Source: Candidatus Manganitrophus noduliformans
Lineage (GTDB): Bacteria > Nitrospirota > Nitrospiria > SBBL01 > Manganitrophaceae
Assembly: GCF_012184425.1 (NCBI RefSeq)
Contig: NZ_VTOW01000001.1
Coordinates: forward strand, 868,001-932,000
Direction of reading: 5' to 3'
Length of the DNA stretch: 64,000 nt
The position numbers and the translations under genes are program-made. Shown piece by piece: positions 39,127-46,981 of the stretch. The stretch's first letter is position 1, and each line of letters starts with the position of its first letter. Below the pieces are notes generated by a model. The model had not been told where the DNA came from and searched no databases. It was given only the letters and a program-made list of their open reading frames with translations.

Positions 39127-40575
39127 TTAGAGACCGGCCCCGACCGCGCCGGCCGGGGTCTGGTTCGGGAGGAACAAGATGAACCGCGACCCCTTTCCGA
39201 TCTCGCTTTCGACCGTGATTTTCCCGCCGTGCGCTTCGACAATATGTTTCACGATCGAGAGCCCCAGGCCGGTCCCGCCGAGCTCCCGCGAGCGGGTCCG
39301 ATCGACCCGGTAGAAGCGCTCGAAGATCCGGCCGAGATCTTCCCGCGGGATGCCGATGCCGCTGTCCCGGATCTCAATCGCGACCCCCTCGCCGGTCCCG
39401 GAAGCGGTCACGGCGATCGTCCCCTTCTCCGGCGTATATTTGATCGCATTGTCCAACAGGTTGATGAAGACCTGGTTTAATTTTTCGGGATCGGCCGAAA
39501 GCGAGAGCCCCGGTTCGATAGAGACGGCGAGCGTCTGTCCTTTCTTCTCCGCAAGCGGCTTGAGCAACAAGAGATTTTTATCGACCGCCTCGCGAAGGTC
39601 GATCCGGGCCGGCCGGATCGGATCGAGTCCCGATTCGATCCGGGAGAGCTGGAGCAGATCGCGGACGATGTTGGCCATCCGGTCGGTATTCTTCTGAAGG
39701 ATGGCGAGAAACTCCCTCGCTTCTTCCCGATTCTCCAGTCCACCGTCGGCCAGGGTTTCCAGATAGCCTTTGATCGCCGCCAGCGGAGTGCGCAGCTCGT
39801 GCGAGACGTTGGCGACGAAATCCTTCCGCATCCGCTCCAGCCGCTTGATCTCGGTGATATCGTGAAAGACGAGAACGACTGATCGGGGGGGTTGCTCCGT
39901 CACGGAGGCTTGGACCTGGAGATGGGGCCGGTAAGCCGTTTCGAGCCGGAGCTCCTGCGAGAGGGACCGACCGGTCTGAATGACCTCCTTGATCAAAGCA
40001 TTGAGCGGATGATGGCGCAGGCGCTCGTAATGGTACCGGCCGATCCACGGCTCGCCCGCAAGACCGAACATCTTCTCGAAAGAGGTGTTGGTCAGGACGA
40101 TCTTCCCTTTGTCGTCCAGAACCAGAACCCCTTCCACCATCCCGGAAAGGATGGCGAGGGTCTTGACGCGGTCGTCGGAGAGATCTTGTATTTTCCGTTG
40201 GAGGTCCTCCGCCATCCGGTTCAGCGCCTCCGCGAGCGCTTCCATTTCATCCCCCGATCGGATCCGGACGCGATGGCGGAAGTCTCCCCGCGCGATCTTT
40301 TGGGCCGCCTCGGTCATTTGAATCAGCGGAGCAACCAGCCGTTTTGAGAGAAGATAGCTCAGGAAGATCGCTCCAAAGAACGCAATCCCGATGGCGATGA
40401 GGAGAAAATACCGCATTCGGGTCATCTGAAGGAGCAAGCCGCCGAGGAGGAGGGGGGCCAGGGTGGCGAAAAAGAGGACGGCCGCCATCCACTTCCATTG
40501 AATCGGAAGGAGGCGAGGGACCGCCCCAAATCGGGGGGCGCGGAACGTTTGTCCGGTCGGTCTGTTAGTCTTCAT
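39127..40575 (-). CDS. phoR: PhoR-like sensor histidine kinase
   Basis: 482 residues. Two membrane helices (about 28-50 and 55-77) with almost no periplasmic loop, then HAMP (about 75-130), a PAS domain (about 135-245), the dimerisation domain with phospho-acceptor H259 in FVANVSHELRTPLAAIKGY, and a CA domain with the N box (FINLLDNAIKYTP), G1 (RDSGIGIPREDL), F (RIFERFYRVD) and G2 (GGTGLGLSIVKHIVE) motifs. The small sensor loop and PAS are typical of PhoR, which takes its signal from Pst and PhoU and not from a ligand. Overlaps the regulator gene by 11 bases. Phosphate specificity is inferred from this architecture and the pst/phoU locus in the window. Confidence 0.85.
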   Translation of the reverse strand: MKTNRPTGQTFRAPRFGAVPRLLPIQWKWMAAVLFFATLAPLLLGGLLLQMTRMRYFLLIAIGIAFFGAIFLSYLLSKRLVAPLIQMTEAAQKIARGDFRHRVRIRSGDEMEALAEALNRMAEDLQRKIQDLSDDRVKTLAILSGMVEGVLVLDDKGKIVLTNTSFEKMFGLAGEPWIGRYHYERLRHHPLNALIKEVIQTGRSLSQELRLETAYRPHLQVQASVTEQPPRSVVLVFHDITEIKRLERMRKDFVANVSHELRTPLAAIKGYLETLADGGLENREEAREFLAILQKNTDRMANIVRDLLQLSRIESGLDPIRPARIDLREAVDKNLLLLKPLAEKKGQTLAVSIEPGLSLSADPEKLNQVFINLLDNAIKYTPEKGTIAVTASGTGEGVAIEIRDSGIGIPREDLGRIFERFYRVDRTRSRELGGTGLGLSIVKHIVEAHGGKITVESEIGKGSRFILFLPNQTPAGAVGAGL

Positions 40576-41248
40576 CGGTCAGCTTATAACCTAACAAGGG
40601 AACCGTCTCGATCGCCTCTTCGAGCAGCGGGATCTTTTCCCGCAACCTGCGGATGTGCACATCGACCGTCCGGGTGGTCCCGAAATAGTCATACCCCCAG
40701 ACGGTGTTGAGCAGATGATCGCGCGTGAGGACGATCCCTCTGCTCTTGAGGAGCTGCTCGAGCAGAGAGAATTCTTTCGCCGTGAGGGGAATCTTCTTCT
40801 CCGAGAGCCTCACCTCATGGCGGACGACATCCAACACCAGATCGCGATACGCGTAGCTTGAGGCGCTCTCCTTGCGCTCGGTTCTCCGGAGCAGCGCTTT
40901 CACACGCGCCATCAGCTCTTTGGGGGAGAAGGGCTTGGTGACATAATCGTCGGCTCCGAGCTCCAGCCCCACGATCTTGTCACTCTCCTCATCTTTGGCG
41001 GTGAGGAAGAGAATCGGAATCGAGGCGGTCTCCTCCTTGGCGCGAAGCTTTCTGCAGACTTGGAGCCCGTCTTCTCCCGGCATCATCACATCGAGGATCA
41101 CCAGCGCCACCGGCTGTTTGGCGATGATCTTCAGCGCCTCGGCGCCGTTCGCGACACAAAGCGGCTCGAATCCTTCTTTCTGCAGATGATGCGCCACCAG
41201 TTTGCTCAAATCGGCCTCGTCATCCACCACTAGGATTTTCTGCGGCAT
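40565..41248 (-). CDS. phoB: PhoB-like OmpR-family response regulator
   Basis: 227 residues from ATG at 41248 after CCGAGGAG. Receiver domain about 1-120 with D10-E11, phospho-acceptor D53 in LVILDVMMPGEDG, and the K of ADDYVTKPF. The C-terminal winged helix (about 130-225) ends in the recognition region TRDHLLNTVWGYDYFGTTRTVDVHIRRLREKI, the form shared by PhoB and PhoP. Such a regulator should bind the 11-base repeats in front of pstS. Another OmpR-family role cannot be excluded. Confidence 0.85.
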   Translation of the reverse strand: MPQKILVVDDEADLSKLVAHHLQKEGFEPLCVANGAEALKIIAKQPVALVILDVMMPGEDGLQVCRKLRAKEETASIPILFLTAKDEESDKIVGLELGADDYVTKPFSPKELMARVKALLRRTERKESASSYAYRDLVLDVVRHEVRLSEKKIPLTAKEFSLLEQLLKSRGIVLTRDHLLNTVWGYDYFGTTRTVDVHIRRLREKIPLLEEAIETVPLLGYKLTDED

Positions 41249-41307
41249 TTTTGCTCCTCGGAAATAAAACACGCTATTGTAACATAAGGGCATTACATGA
41301 GGGTAGG

Positions 41308-41323
41308 GCGTATTGCAATACGC
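41308..41323. repeat. Short palindrome, copy of the REP-like core
   Basis: GCGTATTGCAATACGC, a 16-bp perfect palindrome in the 230-base phoB to phosphoribosyltransferase divergent gap, flanked by TAGG and TCTC where the 38645 copy has TAGGG and CCCTA. It appears to be a decayed copy of the same element. The rest of the gap holds a small CGCGGC/GCCGCG hairpin at 41438-41452. Confidence 0.6.
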
Positions 41324-41478
41324 TCTCTGACAATTGTAATCCTTTCAGGTTACCGGTTCTACGTATTTTGTAGTATTGATCTGCTCGAAGATAAAGTCCT
41401 ATCCTGGATAGGAAAGGGGCCCTGACCGTTGCGCAGGCGCGGCTGTGCCGCGACGCCTTAGAGAAGCAAGGGTGGAGA

Positions 41479-42894
41479 ATGGTGTTCAAAGACAGAGCGG
41501 CCGCCGGCCGCCGACTGGCCGAGTCTCTTCAAGAATTCCGAAATGAAAATCCAATTGTTCTGGCGCTTCCGCGGGGAGGGGTCCCCGTCGGATACGAAGT
41601 GGCGCGCGCCCTGAATGCCCCGCTCGACGTCATGATCGCGCGCAAGCTCGGCGCGCCCGGCCAGCCGGAGCTGGGGATCGGCGCGATCGCGCCGGGCGGG
41701 GTGCGTGTTCTCAACGAAGAGGCGATCGACATGCTCGGCATTCGTGAGGCGGAGATCGAAGCGATCGCCGCCGAAGAGGAGCGGGAGTTGGCGCGCCGTC
41801 TGCGCCGCTTTCGAGGAGACCGTCCCCCTCCCGCGCTTCGGGGGCGGACCGTCATTCTGGTGGATGACGGCCTGGCGACCGGGGTGACGGCAAAGGCGGC
41901 GATCCGGGCGATCCGGAAGGAGGAGCCGCGGCGAATCATCTTTGCCGTCCCGGTCTGCGCTTCCGATACCGCCCGGTCGCTCTCGGAGGAGGTCGACGCG
42001 CTCGTCTGCCTCGAAGCCCCCCCTTCTTTCGGCGCCGTCGGCCTCTGGTACCAGAACTTCGAGCAAACTTCGGATGAAGAAGTCTTGGAATGGTTGGAGC
42101 GGGCGCGGGAGGAGACGGCGGCAGTCGAAGGAAGAGAAGCGCCGGCGACGGGATCGAATTCGCCGGCAAGAGGGCCGAATCCGCCGGCCGGGGGGCCGAA
42201 TCCGGCGGCCGGAAGGCCGAATCCGGATGACCCCCGCTCCGTGACCGTCACTGCCGGACGCATCCGGCTTCAGGGAGATCTCCGAATCCCGACGGGGGCG
42301 CGGGGGATCGTTCTCTTCGCGCACGGAAGCGGCAGCAGCCGCTTCAGCCCCCGAAACCGGTTCGTCGCCGACGTGCTCCATCGCGCGGGTCTCGCGACCT
42401 TCTTGCTCGACCTGCTCACGGCCAAGGAGGAGTCGATCGATCGGGTGACGGCGGCGCTACGATTCAACATCGGCCTCCTTGCGGAGCGGCTCGTCGAGGC
42501 GACCGATTGGGTCGCCCGACAGCCCGAGACCGGTTCGTTTCGGGTCGGCTATTTCGGCTCCAGCACCGGGGCCGCGGCGGCGTTGATCGCCGCCGCCCGG
42601 CGTCCCGACCGGGTCGGCGCGATCGTCTCCCGCGGCGGCCGTCCCGACCTCGCCGGACCGGCGCTTTCAGAGGTCCGGGCGCCGACCTTGCTGATCGTGG
42701 GGGGAGAAGATCGTCAGGTGATCGAGCTCAACAAAGGGGCGATGGCGCGGATGCGGGCCCCTGCGGAGCTGAAAATTATTCCCGGCGCGACACACCTTTT
42801 CGAAGAGCCCGGGGCGTTGGAGCAGGTGGCGCGGATGGCATCGGATTGGTTTGTTCGACATCTGGACGCCGCCGGGCAGGCCAAGGCGGCATAG
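41479..42894 (+). CDS. Phosphoribosyltransferase-alpha/beta-hydrolase fusion
   Basis: 471 residues with two enzymes. The N-terminal part (1-215) is a phosphoribosyltransferase fold with the PRPP-binding loop ILVDDGLATGVT (126-137) and LALPRGGVPVGYEVA (28-42). The C-terminal part (about 258-460) is an alpha/beta-hydrolase of the dienelactone-hydrolase group with IVLFAHGSGSS (277-287), nucleophile S362 in YFGSSTG, an aspartate in VGGEDRQVIE and histidine in GATHLFEEP. A linker of 7-residue repeats (GPNPPAG-like) joins them. Such PRTase-hydrolase fusions are known, but their reactions are not established; one idea is salvage or hydrolysis of a ribosyl-linked compound. No ribosome site stands out before ATG 41479. 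Confidence 0.85.
   Translation: MVFKDRAAAGRRLAESLQEFRNENPIVLALPRGGVPVGYEVARALNAPLDVMIARKLGAPGQPELGIGAIAPGGVRVLNEEAIDMLGIREAEIEAIAAEEERELARRLRRFRGDRPPPALRGRTVILVDDGLATGVTAKAAIRAIRKEEPRRIIFAVPVCASDTARSLSEEVDALVCLEAPPSFGAVGLWYQNFEQTSDEEVLEWLERAREETAAVEGREAPATGSNSPARGPNPPAGGPNPAAGRPNPDDPRSVTVTAGRIRLQGDLRIPTGARGIVLFAHGSGSSRFSPRNRFVADVLHRAGLATFLLDLLTAKEESIDRVTAALRFNIGLLAERLVEATDWVARQPETGSFRVGYFGSSTGAAAALIAAARRPDRVGAIVSRGGRPDLAGPALSEVRAPTLLIVGGEDRQVIELNKGAMARMRAPAELKIIPGATHLFEEPGALEQVARMASDWFVRHLDAAGQAKAA
42151..42228 (+). repeat. 21-bp tandem repeats in the linker of the fusion gene
   Basis: Three full copies and one partial copy of a 21-base unit (copies begin near 42151, 42172, 42193 and 42214) that encode SNSPAR, GPNPPAG, GPNPAAG and RPNPDD. 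The exact seven-codon spacing gives a Pro/Asn/Gly linker whose length could change by slippage without a frameshift. Confidence 0.8.
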
Positions 42895-43011
42895 AAAGTC
42901 GTACGTCATTCCGGAAAACAGCGCTAAATTCCTATTTCAAGAGAACCGACACGGTTTCTGAGTCGAAGAAGCGTTCTTTACTGAAGCGGTTGTGATTTAA
43001 GGAGGTGGAAA

Positions 43012-44154
43012 ATGAACAGAGGATTATCGATGATCGGCGGCGTCGGTCTGGGTGCCGCGTTGGCTTATTTGTATGATCCCGAGATGGGGAACCGGCGCCG
43101 CGCCATGATCCGTGATAAAGCGGTGAGAGCGTTGAACAAAACGGGAGACGCCGTTGAAGCGACGGCCCGGGATGTCCAGCACCGGCTGATCGGAACGGTT
43201 TCGGAGCTTCGGTCGCGTGTGGAGGAGGCGGGCGAGGAGGTGGGCGACGAGCTGCTCGAGGCGCGGGTCCGGGCGAAGCTCGGGATGGTCAGCTCCCATC
43301 CGGGAGCGATCGAGGTCCGGGTCAACGACGGGAAAGTGACCCTCAGCGGGCCGATCCTGGCCGAAGAGGTCGATTACGTTCTCTCCGCAGTCCCCTCCGT
43401 CCGAGGGGTCAAAGAAGTGGAGAATCAGCTGGAGGTCCACCAAACCTCCGATAATGTCCCGAGTCTGCAGGGAGGGACGCCGCGCAAGCCGCCGCAGTTC
43501 GAGTTGATGCAGGAGCATTGGTCGCCGACGGCAAGGACGCTGATGGGGATCACAGGAACCGTGCTGACCCTTTATGGTTGGAGGCGGGACGGATTCTTCA
43601 GAACGATCGTCGGCACGATCGGCTTGGGGGCCCTTGCGCGAAGCGTCACGAACATGCCGATGAAGCGGATTGTCGGCGTCGGGGCGGGACATCGCGCGGT
43701 CGATATCCAGAAAACGATCAATATCGCCGCCCCCGTCGAGAAGGTCTTCGAGTTCTGGAACAATTTTCAAAACTTTCCCAAGTTCATGTCGAATGTGCGT
43801 GAAGTTCAAACGCAGGGAGAAGACCGATCGCATTGGATCGTGTCGGGTCCGGCGGGGGTTCCGGTGGAGTGGGACGCGGAGATTACCGAACGGATTCCCA
43901 ACAAAATCATCGCTTGGAAGACCGTTCCCGGCGCGACGGTGGAGCATGCCGGGATCGTCCGGTTTGATCCAAACCCCGACGGGACCACCCGGGTCGAGAT
44001 TCGAATGTCGTATAATCCCCCGGCCGGCGCCATCGGCCATGTCGTCGCCTCGCTGTTCGGCGCCGATCCGAAGAGTGAAATGGATGCCGATCTGGCCCGA
44101 ATGAAGACCCTCATCGAAACCGGCATCCGCCCGCACGACGCGGCGGCGGCGTAG
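43012..44154 (+). CDS. BON-domain and SRPBCC-domain membrane-associated protein
   Basis: 380 residues. The N-terminus GGVGLGAALAYLYDPEMGNRRRA (9-31) is the short membrane-tether motif common in this group. A BON domain follows (about 75-145, with GKVTLSGPILAEEVDYV and the usual glycine), then a hydrophobic section with two possible helices (about 170-220), then a START-like SRPBCC ligand-binding domain (about 230-375) with IAAPVEKVFEFWNNFQNFPKFM. BON domains bind phospholipid or stress-related partners and SRPBCC folds bind hydrophobic ligands. The role is probably in envelope stress; it is not known. AAGGAGGTGGAAA precedes the ATG. Hydrophobic middle region suggests membrane anchoring. Confidence 0.85.
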   Translation: MNRGLSMIGGVGLGAALAYLYDPEMGNRRRAMIRDKAVRALNKTGDAVEATARDVQHRLIGTVSELRSRVEEAGEEVGDELLEARVRAKLGMVSSHPGAIEVRVNDGKVTLSGPILAEEVDYVLSAVPSVRGVKEVENQLEVHQTSDNVPSLQGGTPRKPPQFELMQEHWSPTARTLMGITGTVLTLYGWRRDGFFRTIVGTIGLGALARSVTNMPMKRIVGVGAGHRAVDIQKTINIAAPVEKVFEFWNNFQNFPKFMSNVREVQTQGEDRSHWIVSGPAGVPVEWDAEITERIPNKIIAWKTVPGATVEHAGIVRFDPNPDGTTRVEIRMSYNPPAGAIGHVVASLFGADPKSEMDADLARMKTLIETGIRPHDAAAA

Positions 44155-44209
44155 TCCCCTTGTCGATGGATCCGATCTGTTGCCGGGTCCGACGTTGAAG
44201 ATCCCGGAT

Positions 44210-44236
44210 GAAGCCGCCGGTTGTCCCGGCGGCTTC
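44210..44236 (+). terminator. Likely intrinsic terminator after the BON-SRPBCC gene
   Basis: An 11-bp perfect GC-rich stem (GAAGCCGCCGG 44210-44220 with CCGGCGGCTTC 44226-44236, five-base loop) 55 bases after the stop codon, in the 288-base gap to the PAS gene. The sequence after it is pyrimidine-rich (GCTTCCATTCTCC) but lacks a long U-run, so termination may be partial. Confidence 0.55.
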
Positions 44237-44442
44237 GCTTCCATTCTCCTCCGCTTTTTTCAAGAATCCCGCTGATTGGGCGGTAAAGAGACCTCCCTTC
44301 AGGGCCCCCCTTTTCGGAAAAGAGCACGGATCGATTGATTCCTTTGATTTTTGGCGGCCGTCTGCAGGATCGATCTGGTTCTTGTGCGAGCATCAAGAGG
44401 GTGATAACATGGGGTGAATCGATCAAAGAGGAGAGATTCGCG

Positions 44443-45957
44443 ATGGAAAGTAAAGAGAAGACGAGGCTCCTCACGGAGATCAAGAACCTGGAAGGCCGTC
44501 TGGAGCTGACGCTGCGGGAATCCCATCGGCTTTTCCAGTCGGCCTTTGATGCCTTGTCTGCCCATATCGCCATTCTGGATGAACAGGGGGGAATGATTGC
44601 GGTGAATGCGCCGTGGCGTCGATTCGCGGCGGCGAATTATCTGATGATGGCGGCCGAAGGGGTGGGGTGGAACTATCTCCGTCTCTGCGAGACGGCGGTC
44701 GGAGAGGGGGCGGAGGCGGCGCACGCGTTGGCCGCCGGCATCAAACAGGTGATTTCGAAAGAGCAAGACGAGTTTACCCTGGAGTATCCCTGCCACAGTC
44801 CCACCGCGCAGCGCTGGTTCATCGTCCGGGTCACCCGCTTCGAGGGGGAAGAGGAGGGCTCGGTCCGTGTTGTCGTCGCGCATGAAGATATGACCGATCA
44901 AAAGCGGGCGGAGGAGGCGCATCAGCGGCTGGCGTCGATCGTCGAGTCTTCCAACGACGCCATCATCGGAATGAACCTCGACGGCACCATCCTCACCTGG
45001 AACCCCGGCGCGGCGCAGATCTACGGCTACTCGGCCGATGAGATTCTCGGCGCCTCCGTCTCCATTCTCATCCCGCCCGATCATCCAGACCGGGTGGATG
45101 AGATCCTCGAGCGAATCCGCCATGGGGATCGGATCGATCCGTATGAAACCGTTCGAATGAGAAAGGACGGCACGCGGATCGACGTCTCGGTCACGACCTC
45201 CCCGATTCGGGACGCCGAGGGGAAAATCGTCGGCGCCTCCAGCATCACCCGCGACATCAGCCGGCGCCGGGCGGCGGAGCGGGAGCGCCGGAAGCTGTCG
45301 AGCGTCATCGAGCAGACGGATGACGTCGTCGTCATCACCGACCGGGACGGCGTGATCGAGTATGTCAACCCCGCCTTCGAGCGGAAGACCGGCTATACCC
45401 GAGAGGAAGCGGTCGGAAAAACCCCCCGGATCGTCAAATCGGGGAAACATGGGCCGGAGTTCTACAACCGGCTGTGGGAGACGATCCTTCGAGGCGAGGT
45501 CTTCCGGGGCGAGCTGGTCAACAAGAAGAAAAACGGGGCTCTCTACCACGAGGAGAAGACGATCACGCCGATTAAAAACCGAAAAGGGGAGATCATCAAT
45601 TACGTCTCGACAGGAAAAGACATGACGATGAGAAAGGAGATGGAGGCGGCGCTGGAGCAGGCCCGGGCCGCCACGATCGAAAAAGAGCGGCTGGAGTCGA
45701 TCCGGGCCCTTTCGATGACCTATGCCCACAATATCCTCAACGCCATCACCCCGATCAGAAGTTACGCGGAGCTGATGGTCAAGCGGATGGAGCTTTCCGA
45801 CCCGAAGGTGAAGTGGGCGCAAGCGATCATCGACGGAACGGGGGAGGTGGTCCGGATTATCCGAAAGCTGGAGGAGATCGACCGCTACCAAACGACCGAG
45901 CAGAGCGGGATCAAGCTCTTCGATGTCGATCCGATCAAAGAGAAACGAGAGAAATAA
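44443..45957 (+). CDS. Triple PAS sensor protein with DHp-like end and no ATPase domain
   Basis: 504 residues from ATG at 44443 after AGAGGAG. Three PAS domains are seen: about 30-165, 165-285 ([22 protein letters not shown] with PAC-like ITRDISRR) and about 290-410 ([34 protein letters not shown]). The end (about 420-490) resembles the dimerisation helices of NtrB-type kinases: [21 protein letters not shown] stands where kinases have AHELNNPLTPI, with the histidine kept but E replaced by N. The chain then stops, with no CA (ATP-binding) domain. It could be phosphorylated by another kinase, act as a scaffold or dominant partner, or be the truncated rest of a kinase. Confidence 0.82.
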   Translation: MESKEKTRLLTEIKNLEGRLELTLRESHRLFQSAFDALSAHIAILDEQGGMIAVNAPWRRFAAANYLMMAAEGVGWNYLRLCETAVGEGAEAAHALAAGIKQVISKEQDEFTLEYPCHSPTAQRWFIVRVTRFEGEEEGSVRVVVAHEDMTDQKRAEEAHQRLASIVESSNDAIIGMNLDGTILTWNPGAAQIYGYSADEILGASVSILIPPDHPDRVDEILERIRHGDRIDPYETVRMRKDGTRIDVSVTTSPIRDAEGKIVGASSITRDISRRRAAERERRKLSSVIEQTDDVVVITDRDGVIEYVNPAFERKTGYTREEAVGKTPRIVKSGKHGPEFYNRLWETILRGEVFRGELVNKKKNGALYHEEKTITPIKNRKGEIINYVSTGKDMTMRKEMEAALEQARAATIEKERLESIRALSMTYAHNILNAITPIRSYAELMVKRMELSDPKVKWAQAIIDGTGEVVRIIRKLEEIDRYQTTEQSGIKLFDVDPIKEKREK

Positions 45958-45970
45958 AACGGGGATTCGA

Positions 45971-46978
45971 ATGCGGGCCGCGCTCTTCAGCACCAAACCG
46001 TACGATCAGAGCTTCTTTGAGGCGGCGAACGAAACCTGCCGACATGAGCTGGCTTTCTTCGAGCCTCATTTGGATTTGAAGACGGTCACGCTGGCGGCCG
46101 GCTTTCCGGCAATCTGTCCCTTCGTCAACGACCGGCTCGACCGGCCGGTCCTGGAGAAACTGGCTCAACATGGGACCCGTCTGGTCGCATTGCGCTCCGC
46201 CGGATTCAACCATGTCGATCTGATCGCCGCGCGGGACCTGGGGCTGACCGTCGTTCGGGTGCCGGCTTATTCTCCTTATGCGGTGGCCGAACATACGGCG
46301 GCCTTGATCCTTTCCTTGAATCGGAAGATTCACCGCGCCTACGCCCGGGTCCGGGAAGGGAATTTTGCTCTGGAGGGATTGCTCGGCTTCGACCTGAACG
46401 GCCGGACGGTGGGGATCATCGGCACCGGAAAAATCGGAACCGTGATGGCGCGGATCATGAACGGTTTCGGATGCCGCCTTCTCGCGCATGATCCTTTTCC
46501 AAATGAGGAATGCAAGGAACTGGGGGTCGAGTACACCGCGCTTTCCGATCTCTATGCGGCCTCCCGCATCATCACCCTCCACTGTCCGCTGACCCCGGCG
46601 ACCCATCATCTGATCAGCGACAAGGCGTTGATGCAGATGCAGAACGGCGTCATGCTGATCAATACGGGACGGGGGGCGCTGATCGACACGCAGGCGGTCA
46701 TCGCCGCCTTGAAGTCGGGAAAGATCGGATCCCTCGGCCTCGATGTTTACGAAGAGGAGGCCGATCTCTTCTTCGAAGATTTGTCGGGCCGCGTGATTCA
46801 AGACGATGTTTTCGCGCGGCTGCTCACCTTTCCGAATGTCTTGATCACCGGCCATCAAGGCTTCTTCACCCAAGAAGCGATGGCGCGGATCGCCGAGACG
46901 ACCCTCGGCAATCTCTCCGACTTCGAGCGGGGCCGAAAGTTAAACAATGCGGTCCGCGCCGAGCAGGTTCTTCGATAA
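45971..46978 (+). CDS. D-2-hydroxyacid dehydrogenase (D-lactate dehydrogenase-like)
   Basis: 335 residues from ATG at 45971. NAD-binding motif [15 protein letters not shown] near 149-163, conserved substrate arginine in [13 protein letters not shown] and NTGRGALID, and histidine-glutamate active site region [12 protein letters not shown] near the C-terminus. The [19 protein letters not shown] insertion near 265-285 and the overall length match fermentative D-lactate dehydrogenases (LdhA). It reduces pyruvate to D-lactate with NADH, or a related reaction, in the cytoplasm. It begins 13 bases after the PAS gene and ends 3 bases before a convergent gene, so is probably co-transcribed with the PAS gene. 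Confidence 0.88.
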   Translation: MRAALFSTKPYDQSFFEAANETCRHELAFFEPHLDLKTVTLAAGFPAICPFVNDRLDRPVLEKLAQHGTRLVALRSAGFNHVDLIAARDLGLTVVRVPAYSPYAVAEHTAALILSLNRKIHRAYARVREGNFALEGLLGFDLNGRTVGIIGTGKIGTVMARIMNGFGCRLLAHDPFPNEECKELGVEYTALSDLYAASRIITLHCPLTPATHHLISDKALMQMQNGVMLINTGRGALIDTQAVIAALKSGKIGSLGLDVYEEEADLFFEDLSGRVIQDDVFARLLTFPNVLITGHQGFFTQEAMARIAETTLGNLSDFERGRKLNNAVRAEQVLR

Positions 46979-46981
46979 AAA

